Both the position numbers and the translations under genes were made by a program. The notes under the pieces were generated by a model that worked only from the letters and a program-made list of their open reading frames with translations, did not search any database and was not told the origin of the DNA. 64,000 nt of DNA from Cryptomeria japonica (taxonomy: Eukaryota; Streptophyta; Pinopsida; Cupressales; Cupressaceae): NCBI RefSeq assembly GCF_030272615.1, contig NC_081410.1, forward strand, positions 119,224,640-119,288,639. Reading direction: 5' to 3'. Below, piece after piece: positions 56,676 through 64,000 of this stretch. The stretch's first letter is position 1. Each line of letters opens with the position of its first letter.

Positions 56676-57756
56676 TTTTATTAAAAAAGTTGCGTTAACT
56701 AGGGCGTTGACCCTTAACATAGACATAGATTGTCAAAAAAGAAAAGCTTGCGTGCAGGAAAAACAACACATCGGAGCAAGTCCGGGACCAACAAGGTCAA
56801 ACAAAGGTAATTTGTCTAACATTCAACAACTCAGACCAAACTCAGGGAGGGGTGTGGACACCCAATCCTTGGGGGGGCGGGGAGGACTTCCCCTTCCATC
56901 TACGACAAACAATAGTCTGGCGATACTACTCTCGGGGCCATCAAGGGAATGACCAAGCGGTAAGGATCTCACTTGTAAATCATCAGTAAAGCCAGCAGAA
57001 GGTTGTTGCGAGACAACAACTGACTGTTGCAGAACAAGAGTTGGTTGCAGAATAGTAGGCTACAACAAAGAATCGAGAGCAGGACCAATAGGTGTAGAGC
57101 AAAGCTACAAATCAGAGGCAATAGGGTCCGTCAAGATAGGACGAGCCAAAATGGTGGAATCGACAGCAGCATCAATAGTAGTAAAAGGCACCTTATCCAC
57201 CTGAGAGGAACCATCCAAATCAAATTCAGCAGCATAGATGGTCAAGTGATCATCATTAGCATCCTTCCACCAAGTAGCAGCACCTTTGTGACGTGAGATA
57301 GAGCAGTCCAAAGCAAGATGGACCGTAGAGAAACATTTCCGATAGCGAAAGGGAAGACCCTCAAAATCTAACAGTTGTGTCCAAGGTCGATCTCCAACCA
57401 TAAGAACCATCCACCTTTAAGAAGCGACCTAAAGAGTTACCAATAGCCTCATAGAAAGAAAGCTCCCAAAAATGAAGAGGGAGATTCGGAAGGCAAACCC
57501 AAACTGGACGCACATTAAGTGGTTCAATGAGAGGATTGAAAGTTGTCCAAGGCTTAACAGAGAGGGAGTGAACATCCCAAGCCCACAGCTTGCCCAAAAC
57601 CAAATCCCGATCAACCAAAGAAGTAAAAGAAGCAATAAAAAAGCCTTTAGCACAAGGAAAAAGCTCAATATTATGAGCTACCAAAGGCCTCCAAGAGTCA
57701 CTCACCCAACGATGGAGGTCAGGAAGTGAATGCCAGAGCCTAGAGAATCTGCACAC
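56676..57756 (-). pseudogene. LINE ORF1-type fragment with adjacent 3' tail
   Basis: The minus strand from 57756 encodes the DUF4283 domain of plant L1 ORF1 (GFFIASFTSLVDRDLVLGKL, PVWVCLPNLPLHFWELSFYE, GRFLKVDGSY) and, after a frameshift near 57400, its zinc-knuckle region (DFEGLPFRYRKCFSTVHLALDC). A Pro/Ser-rich, stop-interrupted stretch follows, then a tail ending CGCAACTTTTTTAATAAAAG (56675-56700). ORF2 (endonuclease and RT) is missing between ORF1 and tail. The same tail type occurs at 57834-58053. No clear target duplication. Confidence 0.72.
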
Positions 57757-57833
57757 ACTCCATGAAATGGTATAGCATGAACAAAAAGAAACTTGGCAAT
57801 AGAGGCTTTAGTCTTATTTTGTCCTTGTATGTT

Positions 57834-58053
57834 TTTTATTAAAAAAGCAGCATTAAAATGGGCGCTGACCCTTAACAAAGAGACCTTAATCCCTCTACAA
57901 TTAGCATTAACTAATGCTAATTGTTTTTGAAAAACTGCAGTCTTAAGAAAGGTGCTGACCCTTTACAAAGCCAAAGGCTATCAAATTAAAAGACCAAGCA
58001 GGGGTGCAAACCCCAAAAGGACAAAGTTGGACCGGCCAAACCAACCTGTCAAA
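57834..58053 (-). mobile_element. 5'-truncated LINE tail insertion
   Basis: An 11-bp duplication CCTTGTATGTT flanks it (57823-57833 and 58054-58064), and hAT sequence is contiguous across it. The minus strand ends TTAATGCTGCTTTTTTAATA followed by an A-rich tail, as a LINE 3' end does. Only the last about 220 bases were inserted. Confidence 0.82.
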
Positions 58054-58627
58054 CCTTGTATGTTAAACAAATCAGCAACATTAGTTTCTCTCTTAGTCTT
58101 CTTTGTCTTTCCTCTACTAGAAGTGGCACCCTCTCCCCCATGACAAGCATCATCCATTGACACATTAGGCTGCAAATTAATACTCGCTCTTGAAGTCCCT
58201 TTACTTTATGCTTCCCCCTCCATATCAATCTAGTTGCCTCAATTTTTTGAGCTTGAGTTATTTTTTTGCAACCTCTCACCCCTTCACCACTTGACCAAAA
58301 AAGATGGGAATAGATCCTAGTATAGCTGCCCCTATATTGTTTGTGGCACAAATGGCACTCCCATACTTTGCTAACCCCTGAATTGTTTTTCTTATCTTTG
58401 TCAACTCTGGTAGCAAATTGCAATAGAGGTTTTTTTGGGCTGAATGGGCCTTTTGCAGAATCTTTTGAGGATTTGGGAAGGACATTCTTTGGGGCTATGG
58501 TTGAACTTGTTGCTCCTACTACATTCATATTTCGTGAAGTTTCTCCAATGGCTGCTCCACTTCTAGTTCTTCGAATTTCTTCAATTTCAACTTCTTCTTT
58601 CTCACTACCACTCTTATAGTTGCTCAT
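58054..58627 (-). pseudogene. hAT transposase N-terminus with BED finger (second copy)
   Basis: The start is MSNYKSGSEKEEVEIEEI (58627). In this copy the BED finger is in frame (WECHLCHKQYRGSYTRIYSH, then FWSSGEGVRGC), unlike the copy at 42242. After RLIWRGKHK there is a frame change: NLQPNVSMDDACHGGEGATS and TKRETNVADLFNI lie in another frame. The rest of the transposase is missing. Confidence 0.8.
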
Positions 58628-59220
58628 GATTTTGTTTGTATGAGAATGTAAAATAGAGCTGCAAGTTAAAAAATAAACAAAATAAACCCACAATGCCCTC
58701 CCTTTTTGTTCAAAAAATTGAAAAACACTTGAAAAAAACTTGAAAAGATCTTTAAAAAATTGCAAAAACAAATGTGAAATGAAAAACATACTTCTAGTAG
58801 AGTATATTTTATGGCCTAAGCTCCTCTTTCACCGGTTGTTCACTCCTTAACTAGCTGCTCCTTCTCTTCTCGCTGCTCTTTTCCTATTTTGCAAATATAA
58901 AAAATGAGTGTCTTTTTCTTCGTTTTGTTTGTTTTATGCATTAGATTAGGGATTGTTATATTTTAATATTTGTTTGGGGTCTTGGTGGGGCCAGACGAAC
59001 ACGTATTGTAAATTTAAAATGAGTTTTTTTTTTAAATTTTGGACACTACAAAATTTTGGGCCGTAGGGGACAGCTGGCTATCTCCTATGGCCCACAAACT
59101 ATCTCAAACAATGCCCCCTAAAATTTTGCAAAAAAGGGGATGCTTGGTAAACAACAAATTCCCATCCCCAGTATGGGTATGAGGGAAAAAATCTAGGGGA
59201 CACGTACCCGTGGAACATAG

Positions 59221-62200
59221 GGTAAAACATATCAGAAATTTCATTGGTATTGACTAGCATGTTGCAAATGTCTCTATTTTTAGCCAGCATTGAAGATGTA
59301 TCATTTGTCCATTTGATGTTGCTTAAAAATTCTATATTAAAATTCAACTAAAAAAGATAGCTCATACTATATGAAGACTTTTTAATAATGGAGGTGTTTT
59401 TTTTCCTGAGCAGTGGGAATCTACAATTAACCTGAAGATCATTCCATGTAAACAAATTGCAATTTCTAAAAAATATACACAAAATTTACAACCTTTAGCA
59501 GAGAAACTCTTAGTAAGAGTAAGACATTATTATAATTGAGTTTTCACTAAATAGGACCAGGTGTTTTATAGACTCCTAGGCTCTCCAAATGATGCAGAAT
59601 GTTGAAGAGTCACCGCTTGATTGGAAACTTTACAAACAATAAATCATCAAAGTAAAGGCCCTTCCAAAGTTTGTCTCTCTAAGGAGACTGCCTTTTCCTT
59701 GTAGATTGTGTTGCCCAAGATGTATATTATTATTCATGGGGCTATTCTTTTTGTGGTGCCTGATCTTTTCAAAGGCTAGGATAGCAACAAACCTTTGTTT
59801 TATCTCATTTAAAAATAAAAAAAGTTACCTGTTTTATTTGGTTGACTTCCTAGGGTTAAAGTGCCAATTTTCAAATGTTAACTTGGGTTTTTTATTTATT
59901 TTTTCTATTTGTCTTCATGCTAGATCAAACTTTCAAAATTGTACTTTCTTTTTCTTTGTTTTTAAATATTAATGTCAACCTTTAAGTCAGACACTAATCC
60001 GGAAAGAGGATAAAGCTTTGAAAAAATGGTGAATGATTTTTACGCCAAGGCATACTATATTACATATGAATGTAAAAATGTTCGCATGCAATTTGACATG
60101 TTTGTGACACTTAAATGCATGGTAAACAACTAAAATATTTTATTATTATTTTTTAAAATTATTTAATGCTAATTATATAGAAAAGCATTCATCTGCACAA
60201 ATTTGTTTTCTGGACTCTAAACTAATATTCTGGCTGCATTCAATAATTGGTACCTCCCAATATTATCTGTATCTTATTGGTTACATAAGTGTTATGAATT
60301 GATTGTATTATTGATGAAATTGTTATTTGTTTGTAAGGTACGTTACTAGGCATCTAAATGATGGTCGTGTGGGCTTTAGGACTAAACAATCAAATAAAAT
60401 TGAGAATTATATTTGAAAATATAAAATAGTGTAGATGTTATATTATGTTTGGGTTTTCAATATAGATTACGTTATTCAATGATCTTTATAAAATCTTTTA
60501 TGTTTTTAATTTTTATATTTATTTTTCATAAGAAGTAACTTTTAACTATCCAACACAAATCATGAATTAATGAACTAACATTATTAAATAACTATAAATT
60601 GATATTTCGATTATAAATCTAACAAATTTAAGTATTGGACAATGTCATACTATCCAGTTATTTTTTCAAGCTTCTTTACAAATACTAATGATAGTTGGCA
60701 TAAATTTTCTCTAGACCATATTATATTTACAAGAATGCTTGTGGAAGAAACTAGGTGTGTTTTTGAATCAACATTTTAAATTGCATTGAACAATCTGTCA
60801 TAAAAAAAACAAGAGTAAAAGAAAGATTATGAACTAAAGTGAGGAGCATGTAGACAATGGATTGGAAATCCCCCATAATCAATCCCTTCCACTCTTCTAG
60901 AGGGTCTACACAACAAAAAAAAATTTTAAAAAGACACATCAAAAGGAAGTCAAATTATGGAAGTTATGGGGAGGCTTGGCATCACTTGCAATGTTGTAAA
61001 CAAGCGAATGGTTTCACTCTTTGACAACTCTACTTTCTACTGGAAGTGACAGGTGTATGGTTTGATGAATGGGGAGATTTAGAATTGGGTATGGACATCC
61101 ATCAACAATAAAAATGATATAGCAGATGTTTGAGGATTATAGATCCCTACAACCACTTCTTTGAAGACGTGATGTGAGAGAGAATAGGGGTATTCAGAGA
61201 AATGTTTGACCACACATAAGATGAATGAATGAATGAAATATTTTAATGGCTTCCACAAGACGAAACAGTCTATGGGACCGAGAAAATACATCCTTAATTT
61301 ATCTTCACTGTTTTCAATGTTGGACCTTGTATTGTAATTTTTTCAAGGAATTTGGTCGTCTAGTTAATCTTTTCTTCCTCAAATAACGGGTGAATGTTAG
61401 CTTTCAATCCCTTTTCGTACTGAGTATGAATATCCTCATAACTTGTGCATTTCATGATGAAGTGTCATTTTGTTTCTACCACCCCCTTATTACAAAATAT
61501 GCAGGCTCTTTCTTTCCAAGTTTTCTTGGGTATCTTCCACCTACCAGTCTCACACCTAAGATAGTGCGATCACATTGTCAATTGTGCAACTAATGACCTC
61601 ACTTTCCCTTTAATAGTTGCCCCTAAATATGTTTTTTCACCATGGTCCTTAGTTGGGCTAAACTCTTTGATGTAGTATGTTTTCGTCCCCCCAATCTATT
61701 TTGTCCACATAACAATTCTAAATTGTTCAATCAAATAGCATTTTATTTCTTCATTGGTTTTAGGACATTCTTGCAAGTTGATGTCCCACTTGTTCATCTA
61801 GTTGTTTTTTTGCTTCATCCAAGCTTTTTTTACTATGGTGTAGCACTTCCTTCACAACCATTTTGGGCTAATGATGGTTATCCATGCTTTCAACCTTTTC
61901 TAAATAACTTACTAACCAGGGTATCATAAATGCCTCCAACGGAAAAGTTCCTACTTTAGCCAAAAGAATTTCATATGAGATTGTGGTTTTAACTTTGAGA
62001 TTGTGTTTTATTAGATGTTTATGGATTCTTTCTAGTTGTCTCCAATTGTAGGTTGGCATGCTACTTCCCCACACTTTGTTGGAATAATTGTCATTGATGT
62101 CAAAGGGTTGTCAATGACAATTTGGGTAGAGTTTGAATAAATAGATTTTGAGCAAATTAATGGCAGACCTAATTGAGTTTTGGTGCCTAAAACATAGACT

Positions 62201-63637
62201 TTATTTTGCCCTAAATAAACATAAACATTATGACTTTTTGGGCTGACTTAAGGCCATTTTAAGTTAAAATATTTTTTAGCACTCCCTAAAAAGGGACAAA
62301 CCCCTCTCTAGGGGTCGACCTTGTAAAGAGAAACTAAAATAATTATTTTTTTATTTTTGCCCTCAACAAGGCTAACCCCCAAAGAAAGGTGCACCTACCC
62401 TAGTGTAAGGGATTTTAATTAATAAAAATATAAATATATTGTAGTGCCCATCTAATTCTATCATAGTGGAGAAGATATCATGGTATCGAACATATGCTTA
62501 GATGCAAATGAAGTAAGTATATTTGATATTAAATGCTAATCAATGCAGTTAGAGATATATGTTGGATTAAGTGGATTATTATGATGTTGACTCCGTTCAA
62601 GGAATAGTTATATGTTTGTTGTCATAGTGAAATAATATTGATGTTATTAATTAATGCAATTAATTAGATGAGATTTCTATTATTATGTTCTAATGAATAG
62701 TTAGATGTTAAAGGGATGATACGCATCTTTAATCCTTTTATGACGATTTTAGTACTCTGACTATTTATATGTATGTGTATGTGCATGAGTAGCATACATG
62801 AGGTGTGAATGTTCCAATGACTACAAGTATAGGGCATTGACTCCACTTGGCTTCACAAGTTTGAGCATGCCCATTCCCAATAGTGGTTATTAGGAGATGA
62901 CACATTGGCCAATTCCCTTAGCCTTGTCTGTCATACTCAATTGGCTACGATTTGCCCCTATTAAGACTTGTGTTATACCCCAGTAACCATAATGCTAATG
63001 TCTGGTGATTCTGACCCTATGTGGATACCTCGTAAAGAGTGTCCGTGTGTTCATATGCATTTTGTATGAATTTCATTGCTTATATGAATTTATACTTCAA
63101 ATAGTGATTTTCACGATTTAATGGTTAACTATGATTAAGTGAGTTTTAATAGTATATTATATGATTTTGTAGGATGAAATAATGTTTGGATGACTATTTA
63201 GGGGCTTTGAGATTAATCGAGGTTGAAAAGGAAGCAATCGTTCATTTCAACTGTGATTTAATATGGTATTGAATTTTAGAGTGTGAATAACTATTTGATA
63301 TTTAAAAGAGATTATTTGATAATTAAAACTTGAGCTTTATAGGGCATATTTGTGCTCATTTTAATGTGCATTGCATAATTAGAGTAAATTGAAACATTTG
63401 AGAATTAAGAAATGTATTTTAATTAATTATTTATTTAATTATTTTCCAAAAGTGAATAGTAATGTTCTTCTAAAAGAGAAAAAGAAATGCATTTTTATAT
63501 TTAGCCATTTTTTTAGAGGTAAAACCCACTACTTGCTTTTTTTTTGGAAAATGGAGATTGGATTGGAATGGATTGTGGATGGATTCTTGTGAGATTGGAT
63601 GCATTGGAATAGGAATTTTAAGATCATTGCGTTTTTT
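59221..63637. repeat. Direct duplication, copy 2
   Basis: It starts GGTAAAACATATCAG (the hAT target duplication) and is collinear with 47777-53630, lacking the 1.49-kb segment of copy 1. It ends at AGATCATTGCGTTTTTT, where a new repeat begins. The 59230-59400 part preserves the exon-like frame NFNIEFLSNIKWTNDTSS. Confidence 0.88.
61080..62100 (-). pseudogene. LINE C-terminal region (copy 2)
   Basis: The minus strand gives VWGSSMPTYNWRQLERIHKH, LKVKTTISYEILLAKVGTFP and PWLVSYLEKVESM in one open frame (62074-61868), then a broken part with WKERACIFCNKGVVETK and HFIMKCTSYEDIHTQYEKGL. It is the same LINE relic as 51175-52170. Copy 2 retains an open N-terminal stretch that copy 1 has lost. Confidence 0.72.
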
Positions 63638-64000
63638 AGGATTCCCACAGATACTGAGAGGGGGGGGTGAATCAGTATCTAACCGGTGATAAGAATTTCT
63701 TAAGTTAAAACATGCAGAACATAAAATAGCAGTATACTGGTATGCAAGAATTAATGCAATAAACAGAATCAGAAACATCCACATGAAAAGAACACCATAA
63801 CACAAGATGTTTAATGAGGAAACCTGGTGTGGGAAAAACCTCGGTGGGATTTGTGACCCACAATATTCACTCACTGGCCAATAAGAGAATATTACTTACA
63901 ATAGGGGCCTGCACATGCAGGAAGGCCAACTGCCTAGAACTCACTGCTCAATGAGAAGTCACACTGACTTACAATGAGGATTATACTAATCCAATGACTT
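63638..64000. repeat. Unidentified dispersed repeat at the window edge
   Basis: It begins AGGATTCCCACAGATACTGAGAGGGGGGG and interrupts duplication copy 2. It contains GAGGAAACCTGGTGTGGGAA and AACCTCGGTGGGATTTGTGA, phrases I associate with a common plant retrotransposon class, but I cannot assign it firmly. It runs off the window. Confidence 0.45.

Larger units (their letters stand above)
57757..59220 (-). mobile_element. Partial second copy of the composite-type hAT
   Basis: It is collinear with 41596-42840 plus 47719-47776 of the large hAT and ends CCCGTGGAACATAG followed by GGTAAAAC. Its flank is the same as at 47777, so it is a duplicate of the same insertion. It lacks the 4.9-kb LTR element and so shows that insertion's empty site. 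The left part of the hAT is replaced by LINE sequence at 57756. Confidence 0.88.

Noticed and set aside
47777-63637. The two duplicated blocks as LTRs of one giant element
   Set aside because: They contain a LINE tail and a hAT end, lack matching LTR termini and differ by a 1.49-kb indel; a segmental duplication fits better.

Overview
The window looks like intergenic DNA from a large, repeat-rich plant nuclear genome. I saw no intact host gene and no rRNA, tRNA, CRISPR array or bacterial operon. Nearly everything recognisable is a plant transposable element: Ty3/gypsy and Ty1/copia LTR retrotransposons, several solo LTRs, one TRIM, LINE fragments and at least seven hAT DNA transposons. Very long noncoding LTRs (2.6-3.2 kb), old nested insertions and the LINE and hAT types fit a gymnosperm (conifer-like) genome, but I cannot name a species. 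| Layout. 1-9080: a degenerate gypsy retroelement (long leader, then gag-protease-RNase H-RT). It is interrupted by a 3.04-kb solo LTR (194-3236, itself carrying a 1.13-kb hAT) and by a 0.7-kb hAT. A 0.4-kb hAT lies downstream. 9081-20225: an LTR retrotransposon on the minus strand with no coding capacity. Its short internal region holds two long solo LTRs in opposite orientation (10999-14208 and 14586-17288), which together imitate a 6.3-kb palindrome. 20226-25320: a multi-exon hAT transposase relic interrupted by a 1.52-kb solo LTR. 25330-29197: an LTR fragment, then a gypsy relic (gag zinc knuckles, retropepsin, Tyr-rich tail, PPT, 3' LTR). 29350-33053: an almost complete 3.7-kb hAT with 8-bp target duplications, the likely parent type of the 1.13-kb element. 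33.1-36.1 kb: LINE debris. 36109-47776: one hAT swollen to 11.7 kb by a rearranged small LTR element (36293-39443) and an LTR element carrying an intact 498-codon ORF of unknown function (42841-47718). 47777-53630 and 59221-63637: two copies of a direct duplication holding LINE sequence and a possible exon. Between them lie a copia 3' end with a 376-bp TRIM, a LINE ORF1 fragment and a second partial copy of the large hAT. | Relative order of events can be read from target-site duplications (TSDs) and empty sites. The large hAT landed in GGTAAAAC, that locus was duplicated, and only then did the 4.9-kb LTR element enter one copy. Most in-frame stops in the relics can be explained by C-to-T change in CAG or CAA codons, as expected of methylated, silenced elements. 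| The most interesting signals are a periodic array of hairpins kept paired with different stem sequences in two LTRs, the intact orphan ORF at 43222-44718, a gypsy polyprotein with RNase H upstream of RT, and a parent/deletion-derivative hAT pair with a microhomology junction.
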